A stretch of 64,000 nucleotides of DNA from Mangrovimicrobium sp033283265 (GCA_033283265.1 JAWMQN010000002.1:620001-684000); one strand, 5' to 3'. Numbered from the stretch's first letter, positions 8,679 through 17,904 are shown. Made by a program: numbers and translations. The notes: a model not told the origin generated them from the sequence alone.

Positions 8679-11060
8679 TCAATCGGTGCTCATCCTGATC
8701 TTGATGCCGACGGTGCGCGGCCGGGCCGGCCCGATGAAGTGGGCGGGGAAGACCGAGTCGCCATTGGTGCCCTGGTCGTAGTAGAACTCGTCGGTAAGGT
8801 TGTCGACGTAGGCGGTGACGCTCCAGACATCGCCGCGGTAGCCGGCGCTGAACTGCAGTTCGTCGTAGCCGTCGATCTCCAGGCTGTCCGGTTCCCAGCC
8901 GCCGTACTGCTCGGTCTGGAAGGTATAGGCCAGCAGGCCGAACAGTTCGCCGTTGAAGTAGGGTACCTGGGCGCCGAGGGTGGCAAAGCCGGACCACTCC
9001 GGGGCCCAGGGAATCGCCTGGCCCTCGCAGACATCGAGGCCGCCGCAGATCAGCTGCACCTCGTTGCCCTCGCTATCGAACCAGGCGATACCCGCGTTGA
9101 ACTCGAAGTACTCACCCAGCCCCTGGGAGAGCGTGCCCTCGAAGCCCCAGCCGTCGACCTGGCCGACGTTCTTGGCGTAGAACAGCGCGCCCTCGTAGTA
9201 GCTGGCCTGTAGGTCCTCGTACTCATAGTAGAAGGCGTTGGCGGTGATCCGGGTCGATTCGCCGAGCGTGCCCTTGTAGCCGAGTTCGTAGGAGACCGAG
9301 GTCTCCGGGTCGAAGCCGGCCGGCTTGTGGCTGGCCGGTGTGGCCTCGGTAACCCCGTACTCCGCCGGCGGGGTCAGGCCGAAGGTATTGAAACCGCCGG
9401 ACTTGTAGCCCCAGGTCACGCTGCCGAACAGCAGCGTGTCATCGCTCGGGTGGTAGTTGACGATGACCCGCGGGGTGAACTTGTCCCAGCTGTCCTTGTC
9501 CTTCAGCGGCCCCTCGGGCGTGGTGAAGCCGAGCGCCGCGCGGGTGCCCAGCACCGGGCTGTTGGAGGGCAGCACGAGGTTGGAGAAGTCCTTCTCGTCG
9601 TAGGTGTAGCGCACCCCGAGGCTGGCGTCCCAGCTCTCGTTGAAGTCGTAGCCGACGTCGAGGTAGGCGGCGTAGCCCTCGTACTTGCCCTTGGCGCGGT
9701 TGCGGTCGATCATCTCGCCGTTGGCGCTGCCTTCCCAGTCGAAGGTGCCGAAGTAGTCGAGGAAGTACTGCACGTACTCGCCGTCGGGGTAATAGGCCGC
9801 GTAGTCCTTGTAGTAGGCGAACAGGTCGGCGCAGGTGGTCTCGTAGTAGGCGTAGTAGGCGGAGCAGAAGAAGTCCTCGCTCATCGCCTGGGAGAAGGTC
9901 GCCTCGATGTCCTCGTGGTAGTAGGACACCCCGGCGTACCAGTTCAGCGGGCCGTCACTGTTGGAGACCAGGCGCAGTTCCTGCTCGAAGTACTCGCCGC
10001 TCTGGTCCTGGGCGTAGCTGTTGATGGTCAGCGGCAGGCCGTCGAAATCCTCGGCGTAGTCGAAGTCGTGGTCGCGGAAGCCGGTGATCGAGGTCAGGGT
10101 GGCGAAGTCCATCTCGTAGTCGATCTGCAGGCCGTAGCTGTAGATTTCCCCGCCATCGCGGTTGCCGAGACTCATGTCGGAGTTGATGGTGTTATCCGCC
10201 ACCGGGAAGCCGAGGTCGCCGTAGATCTCGTCGACCAGGTAGTCGTAGCCCTCGCCGTCACCGGAGGCCGCGTAAATGGAGCCGGACTGGTCGCGGTTCT
10301 CGTACTCGGCCATGAAGTTGACGCTGAGGTTACCGCTCTCGAACAGTGCCGACAGGCGCAGGGCGTCCTTGTCGTGCTCGATGTAGTCCTTGCCGTCGAA
10401 GACGTTTTTCACGTAGCCGTCTTCTTCCGAGTGGTAGGCGGCGAGGCGGAAGGCCAGGCTGTCGCCGAGGGGAATATTCAGTGCGCCCTCGGTCACCAGG
10501 TGGCCGCGCTCACCGGCGTCGACCTCGGCGTAGCCGTGCACGCCGTCGAAGTCCGGGCGCACCGTGTGGATGCTCATGGCGCCGGAGATCGCGCCGCGAC
10601 CGAAGAGGAAGCCCTGCGGGCCGCGCAGTACCTCGGCGCGGTCGATGTCATAGAGGCTGGTAACGACAGCGCCGTTGCGCCCCTGGTAGAGGTTGTTCTT
10701 GTACATGCCGACGGACGGGTCGCCGCCGATGCCGAAATCGTTGGTCAGGATGCCGCGCACGCTGACGTAGTCGATGAAGCTGTCCTTGGAGTTGCCGGTT
10801 ACGCCGGGGCTGTAGGCGATGAGGTCCTTGATGTCATCGAGGTTGGCATCCTGCATCACGCTGCCGGAAATGGCGGTGATCGCCAGTGGCACATCCATGA
10901 CCGACTCGGAGCGCTTGGTCGCGGTGACCATCACTTCCTCGAGCATCTGGGCCTGCAGCGGTGCCGCCACCGAGCCCGCCAGCACGGCGGATGCCACCGC
11001 CCGTGAGAGAACTTTCCTGCCGCTGCGCGGCCTTTGGCTTTCGCGTGGATTCACGATCAT
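8679..11060 (-). CDS. TonB-dependent outer membrane receptor
   Basis: The protein has 793 residues. A long signal sequence (ending near APLQAQ, about residue 38) is followed by a TonB box-like LEEVMVTATKR, a plug domain (DVPLAITAISG, YSPGVTGNS, EVLRGPQGFLFGRGAISG) and a C-terminal 22-strand barrel that ends near KIRMSTD. The start at 11060 was chosen over an upstream ATG (11168) because GGGGGAG precedes it and the signal peptide then fits. It is the first gene of an operon with a TPR-sulfotransferase and an amidohydrolase. The ligand is unknown. The barrel contains many Tyr/Asp-rich loops (for example around residues 435-480) that may bind it. Confidence 0.9.
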   Translation of the reverse strand: MIVNPRESQRPRSGRKVLSRAVASAVLAGSVAAPLQAQMLEEVMVTATKRSESVMDVPLAITAISGSVMQDANLDDIKDLIAYSPGVTGNSKDSFIDYVSVRGILTNDFGIGGDPSVGMYKNNLYQGRNGAVVTSLYDIDRAEVLRGPQGFLFGRGAISGAMSIHTVRPDFDGVHGYAEVDAGERGHLVTEGALNIPLGDSLAFRLAAYHSEEDGYVKNVFDGKDYIEHDKDALRLSALFESGNLSVNFMAEYENRDQSGSIYAASGDGEGYDYLVDEIYGDLGFPVADNTINSDMSLGNRDGGEIYSYGLQIDYEMDFATLTSITGFRDHDFDYAEDFDGLPLTINSYAQDQSGEYFEQELRLVSNSDGPLNWYAGVSYYHEDIEATFSQAMSEDFFCSAYYAYYETTCADLFAYYKDYAAYYPDGEYVQYFLDYFGTFDWEGSANGEMIDRNRAKGKYEGYAAYLDVGYDFNESWDASLGVRYTYDEKDFSNLVLPSNSPVLGTRAALGFTTPEGPLKDKDSWDKFTPRVIVNYHPSDDTLLFGSVTWGYKSGGFNTFGLTPPAEYGVTEATPASHKPAGFDPETSVSYELGYKGTLGESTRITANAFYYEYEDLQASYYEGALFYAKNVGQVDGWGFEGTLSQGLGEYFEFNAGIAWFDSEGNEVQLICGGLDVCEGQAIPWAPEWSGFATLGAQVPYFNGELFGLLAYTFQTEQYGGWEPDSLEIDGYDELQFSAGYRGDVWSVTAYVDNLTDEFYYDQGTNGDSVFPAHFIGPARPRTVGIKIRMSTD

Positions 11061-11087
11061 TGACTCCCCCTGAATAATCGAATTTCG

Positions 11088-11117
11088 ACGATAGGCCAGA
11101 GCCAAAGTTAAAGTCAA
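11088..11117 (-). promoter_or_regulatory. candidate sigma-70 promoter of the TonB operon
   Basis: On the minus strand, TTGACT (11117-11112) and TATCGT (11093-11088) are separated by 18 bases and lie about 28-57 bases upstream of the receptor start. The -35 box is close to consensus and the -10 box is weak. Confidence 0.35.
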
Positions 11118-11242
11118 TTCAAGCGGCACCCACTGGCGCCGCATCCCCCCCCAAAGGGGTAGCCGCAAGACGCACTCGGCGCGTACCCGGCGGTTCGACT
11201 ATAGTCATTCACTACCCTCGCCGGCCAGCAACAGGCAGTTGA

Positions 11243-12199
11243 ATGCGTTACCTTTCCACCCCCGCCTTATTCTTTTTCGGCCTGTCTGCAACGGGCCAGG
11301 CCCAGACTCTCGATGACCTGCGCGACGAGTTCAGCCGGGAACTCAGCAACACCAACATCGGCACCGGCTACGCGCAAATGCTCAGCATGTTCCTCGATCG
11401 CTCGGTCAGCCTCTCGCGGCTTGACGTCGAGAACAACGGCCAGACCGACGAGTTCGACATTCTCAAGCTGCCCCTGAGCTACGACCTGCCGCTTGGCGAG
11501 GGGGACTGGAAGCTGGCCCTGCGGGGCACCCTGAGCCACGCCTCGCTGGATTCGGCGGCGGAATTCAGCGAAAACGATACTATCGAGACGGAGTGGCGGG
11601 CCGACAGCGGGCAGGTCGGTGCCGGGATCGTCATGCCCTGGTCAGAGCACGGGTCGGCCTCGGCCATTGCCGAGGTGGGCATCAGCAAACTGGAGAACGA
11701 TGCCAGCTACCGCGGCCTGCTGGCCGAGTCGCTCGCGCCGATCGTCGACGGCATCCTGCTCAACTGGGACACCAACGTCGCCGTCTACAGCCTGCGTGCC
11801 GGCATCGACTACAACCGCCTCGCCGATCGGCGCAGCGGTTACCAGCTCAAGGGCCGCTATACCTACAGCTACATCGACAGCTTCTCGGAATCGCGGGCGC
11901 TGCCGCCGGTCAACGCCGACACCCACACCCTGACCCTGACCGGGGAGTACCACCACCCCTGGGGATTGAGTGTCGGCGACTATCCCCTGTACGGCATCGT
12001 CAATGTCGGTGCGACCAGTTTCCTCGGCGCGGACCGGGACGCCCTGGGCTTCAAGTACTACTACCAGGCGGGCTACTCGGTCGCGCTGGATATCTCCGCG
12101 CGCAATGGCTGGGTGAAGTCCTTCAGTATCGGCTACCAGTGGAACGAGGGCGACAACGTCTCCGGCCAGTCCCTCCTCTTCAACTGGGAATTGCACTGA
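11243..12199 (+). CDS. solitary outer membrane autotransporter-type beta-barrel protein
   Basis: The protein has 318 residues with a signal peptide (about residues 1-20, ending GQAQ). A short helical stretch is followed by alternating hydrophobic strands with glycine and aromatic girdles to the C-terminus (LLFNWELH), the expected end of a barrel. There is no passenger domain; length and composition match the solitary autotransporter barrel family. It is divergent from the TonB operon and convergent with the glutamine-synthetase-like gene, whose stop lies only 7 bases away. Its function is unknown; an outer membrane pore or adhesin base is possible. Confidence 0.7.
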   Translation: MRYLSTPALFFFGLSATGQAQTLDDLRDEFSRELSNTNIGTGYAQMLSMFLDRSVSLSRLDVENNGQTDEFDILKLPLSYDLPLGEGDWKLALRGTLSHASLDSAAEFSENDTIETEWRADSGQVGAGIVMPWSEHGSASAIAEVGISKLENDASYRGLLAESLAPIVDGILLNWDTNVAVYSLRAGIDYNRLADRRSGYQLKGRYTYSYIDSFSESRALPPVNADTHTLTLTGEYHHPWGLSVGDYPLYGIVNVGATSFLGADRDALGFKYYYQAGYSVALDISARNGWVKSFSIGYQWNEGDNVSGQSLLFNWELH

Positions 12200-12206
12200 G
12201 CGGGGC

Positions 12207-13556
12207 CTAGAGCTCCGCGTCGTACTCCAGCGGGGTGACGTGGCGGTCGAACTCGTCCATTTCCTGCTGTTTCAGGTTGGTGTAGACCGCCTGGAATTCC
12301 GCCCCGAGGTAGTCGCGGATGTGCGCCGAGGCGGCAAACCGCTCCAGCGCCTCGGGCCAGTAGCGCGGCAGGCTGGGTTCCAGCTGTTCGTAGGAGTTGC
12401 CCGACAGCGGCTCCGGCGGCCGCAGGCCGGCCTCGATCCCGTGCAGGACTCCCGCCAGTATGCCGGCGATCGCCAGGTAGGGATTGACGTCGGCCCCCGC
12501 CACCCGGTGCTCGAGGCGCGTCGCCGCGGGCACGTCGGCCGGCACCCGCACCGCGACCGTGCGGTTCTCATAGCCCCAGCACGGCGCCATGGGCACGTGG
12601 GTACCTCGGCTGAAACGGCGGTAGGAATTGAGGCCCGGCGCGAACAGCAGCATGCTCTCGGCCATGGTGTCGAGGCAGCCGGCGATGGCGTGACCCAGCA
12701 GCGGGGTCTCCTCCCCGGCGGCGTCGATAAAGGCATTGTTGCCCGCGCTGTCGACCAGGCTGCAGTGCACGTGCATGCCGTTGCCCGGCAGGTCGCCGAA
12801 GGGCTTGGCCATGAAGGTCGCCTTCAGCTCGTGCTTGCGCGCCAGGCCGCGGATCAGCCGCTGCAGCATCACCGTCTGGTCCGCCGCGACCAGCGCGTCG
12901 TCACTGTGCTGCAGGTTGATCTCGTACTGGGACGGGCCCGCCTCCTTGATCAGGGTATCCACCGGCAGGCCCTGCTCGGCGCTGGCGTCGCGGATCTCGT
13001 GCATCAGCTCGGCGACGTCCTCCATGCAGTCGATGCCGTAGGTCTGCCCCGCGCCGAGCATGCCGCCCACGCCGTCGGCCTGGGTGTGCAGCGGCCGGCC
13101 CTGGGCGTCGCGCTCGTTGTGCAGCAGGTTGAATTCGAGTTCGGTGGCGATCACCGCGCGCAGGCCGTGCCCGGCCAGGCGATCCATCAGTCGCTGGATC
13201 AGCTGCCGCGGGTCGTAGGCACAGGGCTCGCCGTCGACCTCGTGGATCGACACCAGCACCTGCCCGGTCGGCCGCTCCAGCCAGGTCACCGGGGACAGGG
13301 TGCGCATATCCGGCACACACCAGCCGTCGCCGTCGCCCTTGTCGAACACCATCTCGCCGACATCGCGCCCCCAGGCGTCCATCGCCAGGGTGGTCACGGG
13401 CAGCTTCATCTCGCCGGCGATCACCGAGGCCATCTTGTCCGGCGCCACCCACTTGCCGCGCAGGCCTCCGCCCAGGTCCAGCAGCATCACCTCGAACATC
13501 TCGATGTCCGGGTGGCGGGCGAGGAAGGCTTCCAGTTGGTCTGTACTGTCGGACAT
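12207..13556 (-). CDS. glutamine synthetase family protein, probable gamma-glutamylpolyamine synthetase
   Basis: The protein has 449 residues. The N-terminal beta-grasp region contains the GLRGKWV motif. The catalytic barrel carries TELEFNLL, GNGMHVHCSL and NPYLAIAGILAG, corresponding to the metal- and glutamate-binding motifs of GS-like enzymes. Divergent pairing with a class III aminotransferase resembles the spu/puu polyamine loci of Pseudomonas and E. coli, where the enzyme glutamylates putrescine or related amines. The start at 13556 was chosen because the longer frame upstream encodes Arg-rich, non-homologous sequence. The enzyme should be cytoplasmic. Exact amine specificity cannot be read. 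Confidence 0.85.
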   Translation of the reverse strand: MSDSTDQLEAFLARHPDIEMFEVMLLDLGGGLRGKWVAPDKMASVIAGEMKLPVTTLAMDAWGRDVGEMVFDKGDGDGWCVPDMRTLSPVTWLERPTGQVLVSIHEVDGEPCAYDPRQLIQRLMDRLAGHGLRAVIATELEFNLLHNERDAQGRPLHTQADGVGGMLGAGQTYGIDCMEDVAELMHEIRDASAEQGLPVDTLIKEAGPSQYEINLQHSDDALVAADQTVMLQRLIRGLARKHELKATFMAKPFGDLPGNGMHVHCSLVDSAGNNAFIDAAGEETPLLGHAIAGCLDTMAESMLLFAPGLNSYRRFSRGTHVPMAPCWGYENRTVAVRVPADVPAATRLEHRVAGADVNPYLAIAGILAGVLHGIEAGLRPPEPLSGNSYEQLEPSLPRYWPEALERFAASAHIRDYLGAEFQAVYTNLKQQEMDEFDRHVTPLEYDAEL

Positions 13557-13645
13557 GATCAGGTGCTCGATTCGGGACGCGGTGTGGCGGGTGGGCCGCA
13601 AACACCACCTTCGGGGTAATTTCCTGCAGGTGTGACTATGCAAGA

Positions 13646-13680
13646 CTACCCGCTATTGAGGCTATACCACTTCCGGGTAG
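13646..13680. promoter_or_regulatory. inverted repeat in the divergent polyamine promoter region
   Basis: CTACCCG (13646-13652) and its complement CGGGTAG (13674-13680) are separated by 21 bases, in the 165-base gap between the divergent GS-like and aminotransferase genes. This is a plausible operator half-site pair for a shared regulator. The regulator is not in the immediate neighbourhood. Confidence 0.3.
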
Positions 13681-13721
13681 AAGGCGACTGCCACAATTCC
13701 GGACCGCGAGAGATACCGCTT

Positions 13722-15104
13722 ATGACCATGCAGGAAAACCCGCAGGAGAAGACCCTCGCCCTGAAGGCGCTGGACCAGGCCCACCACCTCCACCCCTTCA
13801 CCGATTTCAAGGCCTACGCCGAGAAGGGCGGCCGGGTGTTCTCGCGCGCCGAGCACATCTATATCTACACCTCCGACGGCCACCGCATGCTCGACGGCAT
13901 GTCCGGCCTGTGGTGCTGCAACCTCGGCTACAGCCAGCAGGGCATCATCGACGCGGTGACCGAGCAGTTGCAGACCCTGCCCTTCTACAACAACTTCTTC
14001 CAGTGCTCCAACCAGCCGGCCATCGAGCTGGCCAGCGCCCTGGTCGACGTGACCCCCGAGCGCTTCAAGCACGTGTTCTTCACCAACTCGGGCTCCGAGG
14101 CCAACGACACCAACCTGCGCTTCGTCTCCCGCTACTACCAGCTGCAGGGGCGGCCGGAGAAGAAGCACATCATCAGCCGCAACAACGCCTACCACGGCTC
14201 CACCATCGCCGCGGCCTCCCTCGGCGGCATGAAGCCGATGCACGACCAGAGCAACGGCCTCGATTACGTCCATCACATCGACCAGCCGCACTGGTTCGCG
14301 CTGGGTGCGGACGAGGACCCGAACGAGTTCGGCATCCGCGTCGCCCGCCAGCTGGAGGCGAAAATCGACGAACTCGGCGAGGACAAGGTCGCCGCGTTCA
14401 TCGCCGAGCCGGTGCAGGGCGCCGGCGGCGTGATCATCCCGCCGGACTCCTACTGGCCGGAGATCCAGCGCATCTGCGACGAGCGCGACATCCTGCTCAT
14501 CGCCGACGAAGTGATCTGCGGCTTCGGCCGCACCGGCAAGTGGTTCGGCTCCGAGACCTACGGTATCAAGCCCGACCTGATCACCTTCGCCAAGGCCATC
14601 ACCAACGGCTACCAGCCGCTGGGCGGCGTGCTGGTGTCGGACAAGGTCGCCGAGGTGCTGATGTCCGAATCCTACGAGTTCGCCCACGGCCTGACCTACT
14701 CCGGCCACCCGGCAGCAGCCGCGGCGGGCCTCGCCACCCTGAAGATCCTCCGCGAGAGCAGCATCATCGAGCAGGCGGCGCAAACCATCGCCCCCTACCT
14801 GCAATCGCGCCTGCAGGAGCTGACCGGGCACCCGATCGTCGGCCAGGTGCGCGGCCGCGGGCTGTTCGCCGGGGTGGAACTGGTGCGCGACAAGTCCAGC
14901 CGCGAGCGCCTCGCCCCCAACAGCGAGGCCGCGGTGTTCTGCCGCAACACCGCCAATGAAATCGGCCTGATGGTGCGCCAGACCGGCGACGCCATGATCA
15001 TGGCGCCGCCGCTGATCAGCTCCATCGAGGAAATCGATGCGCTGGTGGACATGCTCGGGCAGGCGCTGGACAGGACCGCGGCGCACTACGGCGTCAGCTG
15101 CTGA
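13722..15104 (+). CDS. class III aminotransferase, probable polyamine/omega-amino acid:pyruvate aminotransferase (SpuC-like)
   Basis: The protein has 460 residues and is full length for the family. Visible motifs are NSGSEANDTNLR (phosphate and cofactor binding), EPVQGAGGV, LIADEVICGFGRTG (Asp bound to the pyridine nitrogen) and ITFAKAITNGYQPLGG, whose Lys forms the PLP Schiff base. The highest similarity by motif is to putrescine- and beta-alanine-pyruvate transaminases. The start at 13722 (MTMQENPQ) fits family N-termini; an in-frame upstream ATG at 13632 would add about 30 unrelated residues. Divergent from the GS-like gene, it likely works in polyamine or diamine catabolism. Confidence 0.88.
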   Translation: MTMQENPQEKTLALKALDQAHHLHPFTDFKAYAEKGGRVFSRAEHIYIYTSDGHRMLDGMSGLWCCNLGYSQQGIIDAVTEQLQTLPFYNNFFQCSNQPAIELASALVDVTPERFKHVFFTNSGSEANDTNLRFVSRYYQLQGRPEKKHIISRNNAYHGSTIAAASLGGMKPMHDQSNGLDYVHHIDQPHWFALGADEDPNEFGIRVARQLEAKIDELGEDKVAAFIAEPVQGAGGVIIPPDSYWPEIQRICDERDILLIADEVICGFGRTGKWFGSETYGIKPDLITFAKAITNGYQPLGGVLVSDKVAEVLMSESYEFAHGLTYSGHPAAAAAGLATLKILRESSIIEQAAQTIAPYLQSRLQELTGHPIVGQVRGRGLFAGVELVRDKSSRERLAPNSEAAVFCRNTANEIGLMVRQTGDAMIMAPPLISSIEEIDALVDMLGQALDRTAAHYGVSC

Positions 15105-15284
15105 GGCCGCGATCCACCGCCGGCAGGGCAATACCCTGCCGGCCCTCCCCCGCTCCACCCTTGCCCCGGCACCGGCCATTGCGGCCCGCAATCTGCCCCT
15201 GAAGAATTCATACGCCGGTCACCTTTCAGCGACAAAATCCGCTATTCTTCCTGTTCCTTCCTTTCCCGAACAGCGGAGCATTGC

Positions 15285-16001
15285 ATGAGCAGCATTCATT
15301 TCATCGGCGGCGAAAAAGGCGGTATCGGCAAGTCCGTCGTCTCCAGGCTGCTCTCCCAGTACTTCCTCGACACCGCCCAGACCTACCTCGGCCTCGACGC
15401 CGACCAGTCCCACAGCACCCTGGCGCGTTTCTACCCCGAGTTCACCCGGGCCATCGTGCTCGACGCCTTCGAGAGCGTCGACCAGATCATGGAATCCGCC
15501 CTCGAGGAGGAACTGCAGATCGTCGTCGACCTGCCCGCCCAGAGCGAGCGCTTCCTCGAGCGCTGGCTGGAAGAGAGCGGCGTGCTGGAACTGTGTGACG
15601 AGACCGGCACCGACTTCTACTACTGGTACGTCGTCGACGACGGCGTCGACTCGGCCCGCCTGTTGCAGCGTTTTCTCGGCAACTACGGCGCGCAGATGAA
15701 CTGCATCGTGGTCAAGAACTACGGCTGCGGCAGCAACTTCAGCGCTGTCGACGGCATCATCGCCGCCCACGCCACACCGCCGCAGCAGGCCAACCTGCCG
15801 GGCCTGCACGCCGAGACCATGCGCAAGATCGACCAGCTCAGCTTCAGCTTCTGGGCGGCGCAGAACCTCAAGGACAGCGAGGCGGCGCACCTGAGCCTGA
15901 TGGAGCGCCAGCGCGCCCGCATCTGGCTGAAGAAGAGCTACCAGGAGATTGGCGGGGTATTCGCCTCCCTGCAGCCGGCACTCGATTCACCCGGGATCTG
16001 A
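15285..16001 (+). CDS. orphan ParA/MinD-like P-loop ATPase (MobD-like)
   Basis: The protein has 238 residues. It opens with a deviant Walker A motif, GGEKGGIGKS (residues 8-17), as in ParA/MinD/Mrp-type ATPases, followed by LGLDADQSHSTL (Asp-containing switch region) and a VVDLPAQ segment near residue 85. There is no ParB partner, no DNA-binding domain and no chromosome-partition neighbour. Similar small KGGIGKS proteins are annotated as mobilisation protein D-like or as plasmid-type ATPases. It stands alone, 180 bases after the aminotransferase stop. Its role is unknown. Confidence 0.7.
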   Translation: MSSIHFIGGEKGGIGKSVVSRLLSQYFLDTAQTYLGLDADQSHSTLARFYPEFTRAIVLDAFESVDQIMESALEEELQIVVDLPAQSERFLERWLEESGVLELCDETGTDFYYWYVVDDGVDSARLLQRFLGNYGAQMNCIVVKNYGCGSNFSAVDGIIAAHATPPQQANLPGLHAETMRKIDQLSFSFWAAQNLKDSEAAHLSLMERQRARIWLKKSYQEIGGVFASLQPALDSPGI

Positions 16002-16060
16002 ACGGCGCTGGAGCATGACCGTGCCAGCATTGCAGCCGCCCGACCGACGGAGGACATCGC

Positions 16061-16564
16061 ATGCTCGCTCGCGCCTTTGCTTCGATCGCCATCAGCGCAG
16101 TGCTTTACCTGCCAGTATCACAGGCCGTCGCCGAAGGTGCCTGTGCGAGCAGTGAGCATCGCCAGTTCGACTTCTGGCTGGGTGAATGGGAGGTGCGAAC
16201 GGCGGACGGCAAGCTCGCGGGCCTCAACAGCATCAGCAGCGAATACGCTGGCTGCGTGATCCACGAGCGTTACTCCACGCCTGGAGCCTACAGCGGCGAG
16301 AGCCTCAACATATACGACCCGGCACGCCGGGTCTGGCACCAGACCTGGGTGGACAGTGCCGGCACCCTGCTCCTGCTGGAGGGCGGCCTGGATGGCGCGA
16401 GCATGGTACTGCGGGGGCAAACCGCGGCTGCTGATGGCGGGATCACCCGGCACCGGATCACCTGGACGCCGGGGGCTGACGGCAGTGTCCGCCAGCACTG
16501 GGAGTCCACCGATGCCGGCGGTGAGTGGACGACAGCCTTCGACGGTACTTACACGCGGAAGTAG
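16061..16564 (+). CDS. secreted DUF1579-like protein
   Basis: The protein has 167 residues with a cleavable signal peptide (about residues 1-24, ending AVAEG). The FDFWLGEWEV motif and the following repeats of beta strands (WHQTWVDS, RHRITWTP, WTTAFDGTYTR) resemble lipocalin-like DUF1579 proteins, which often precede or follow unrelated metabolic genes. A small hydrophobic ligand is conceivable. There is no operon partner, since the gene is separated from the ATPase gene by 59 bases and is followed by a gap of more than 300 bases. Confidence 0.6.
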   Translation: MLARAFASIAISAVLYLPVSQAVAEGACASSEHRQFDFWLGEWEVRTADGKLAGLNSISSEYAGCVIHERYSTPGAYSGESLNIYDPARRVWHQTWVDSAGTLLLLEGGLDGASMVLRGQTAAADGGITRHRITWTPGADGSVRQHWESTDAGGEWTTAFDGTYTRK

Positions 16565-16890
16565 AGCCCTGCGGGACAGCAGGCGGGGGCCAGGTGCTGG
16601 AACGCAGGGTCAGCCTGGATACAAGGATCAAGCGCAACACGGCCACGGCGGCTTTCCAGCCCCACGCCGTCAACTACGCGGCGAAGGCCGCTCCGGGTCG
16701 CCTTCACCTGTTAGCGGGTGTCGCGGCCTGAGCGAATTTTCCGGGATGAACAGCCCAGGTTGCGACAGCTACTGGCTCCCCTGTTCCGGGAAAGCCTGTT
16801 CGACAGGAAGTCGATTTCCCTGCAGTTTCCTTCACGCAATCTACATACCGGGAAGCGGTATTGTATAGGCGGGCTCTCTATGACTGGCGG
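16565..16890. other. gap between the DUF1579-like gene and the low-GC islet, with a short attC-like hairpin
   Basis: No convincing gene is seen here. Bases 16668-16716 can fold with ends CGTCAAC / GTTAGCG and an internal 9 bp near-perfect stem (GGCGAAGGC with GCCTTCACC), which resembles a very short integron attC site. From about 16840 the base composition drops towards that of the low-GC genes to the right. Confidence 0.3.
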
Positions 16891-17592
16891 TCAGGTGAAT
16901 GTTTCGACTTCGGCTGGTCTCATGTTCAGTTGATAGACCTTATTTACCGTTTCCTGATCAGCATCTGCCTGGTAGGAATCGCCATAGCTCACTTTTATGG
17001 CAAAGTAGGGAGAGAATAATTCGAATACTTCCTGATCAACCAAAGCTGGAGAATTCATGGTTCTCATCGGATCTGCATCTTCTGTCGTTAATAACAGCAT
17101 GGGCTTAACTAGTGGCATGAATGAACGCAGCTTGGTGACATACGGCTTTCTCATTGTTCCAGGTAGCGCGGAAAGAGCCGCTCGGTCATAAATGGCATCA
17201 ATCCGGCCCAGGTTTAATTTTTTCAGGATGAAGAAATCACCGCAGAAGATACAAATCCGCCCATATCGCCATACTGTGAAATTCCCGCAGCGTGTTTTTT
17301 TAGGTTTCAGATTGTTTTCTTCGAAAAATGTTTTTACTGCGATCGAACTCAGTTCAATGCCAACAACATGGAAGCCCCGCGCTGCCAACCAAAGCAGATC
17401 TTTACTTTTTCCACACAATGGCACCAGGACTCTGCCCAGGGGTGGAATTTCGAGTTTATGCCAATAATCCTGTAATTGCTGATTGACCAATACCTGATGA
17501 AAGTCAGTTTGCCCGTTCTTCCACATGGATAGCCACAAACTGTTGTCGTCTGACGTCAAGGCGCTCGGTTCCTTTTGTTGCAAGCAGTACAA
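16891..17592 (-). CDS. tpm: thiopurine S-methyltransferase-like SAM-dependent methyltransferase
   Basis: The protein has 233 residues. It carries the family motifs WKNGQTDFHQ near the N-terminus, RVLVPLCGKSKDLLWLA (SAM motif I region) and GIELSSIAV (acidic SAM ribose contact). Bacterial Tpm enzymes methylate thiols and also selenium or tellurium oxyanions. The gene is clearly lower in GC than its neighbours and uses AT-rich codons (many AAA, TTT, ATT), which suggests recent transfer. It stands alone on the minus strand between two candidate attC-like sites. The alternative start is unclear, since the family usually begins about 15 residues closer to the WKNG motif. Confidence 0.85.
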   Translation of the reverse strand: MYCLQQKEPSALTSDDNSLWLSMWKNGQTDFHQVLVNQQLQDYWHKLEIPPLGRVLVPLCGKSKDLLWLAARGFHVVGIELSSIAVKTFFEENNLKPKKTRCGNFTVWRYGRICIFCGDFFILKKLNLGRIDAIYDRAALSALPGTMRKPYVTKLRSFMPLVKPMLLLTTEDADPMRTMNSPALVDQEVFELFSPYFAIKVSYGDSYQADADQETVNKVYQLNMRPAEVETFT

Positions 17593-17904
17593 TGTAGGCT
17601 TCCAAACATCTCTGTTGATGCCATGTGAAGTGTCAGATCGAATCGAAAGACCGCCTGGTGGCTGCTTTTAGGCTAGTGTCAGTGTCGCACCCGGGTTAGT
17701 GCATAAACGCATGTCCTTAAGACATCAAGAATCGTACCAGTTAAAGTGTGCTCTACTCTTGCCAGGCTTAGGCTGACCGGGACATGCGAGTAAACACATA
17801 ACAACGCCAGGCATTGTGACACCGCGATGCTGTGGCTGGGCCACGCTTCGCTCGGCCCGTATTGGCGGCGTCATGTTTATTAAAAAAACCAGGAGCATGA
17901 AATA
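17593..17904. other. low-GC intergenic segment left of the CDGSH gene
   Basis: The 312-base gap contains the likely promoter of the tpm-like gene (minus strand) and, at its right end, the attC-like site described separately. No coding frame with recognisable features was seen. A GGAG-containing ribosome binding site for the CDGSH gene lies near 17890. Confidence 0.4.
17796..17876 (+). repeat. attC-like recombination site candidate
   Basis: The ends ACATAACAACGCC (17796-17808) and GGCGGCGTCATGT (17864-17876) are complementary at 10 of 13 positions, with an inner GGGCC/GGCCC stem (17838-17842 with 17854-17858). The TAAC start followed by a spaced double stem is the layout of integron attC sites. 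The 3' core reads GTC instead of the canonical GTT, so the site would be degenerate. The motif ACATAACAA recurs at 18139, after the CDGSH gene. Confidence 0.35.

Noticed and set aside
9327..11006. Long open frame on the plus strand inside the TonB receptor gene
   Set aside because: It is composed of Val/Ala/Gly-rich antisense translation typical of high-GC DNA, has no recognisable domain, and the opposite strand encodes a complete receptor.
11187..11224. CCGGCG/CGCCGG pair around GACTATAGTC, looking like a family A element
   Set aside because: The arms are only 6 bp and the loop shares only TATAGTCA with the family A core. It lies in a promoter region, so a chance match or an operator is more likely.
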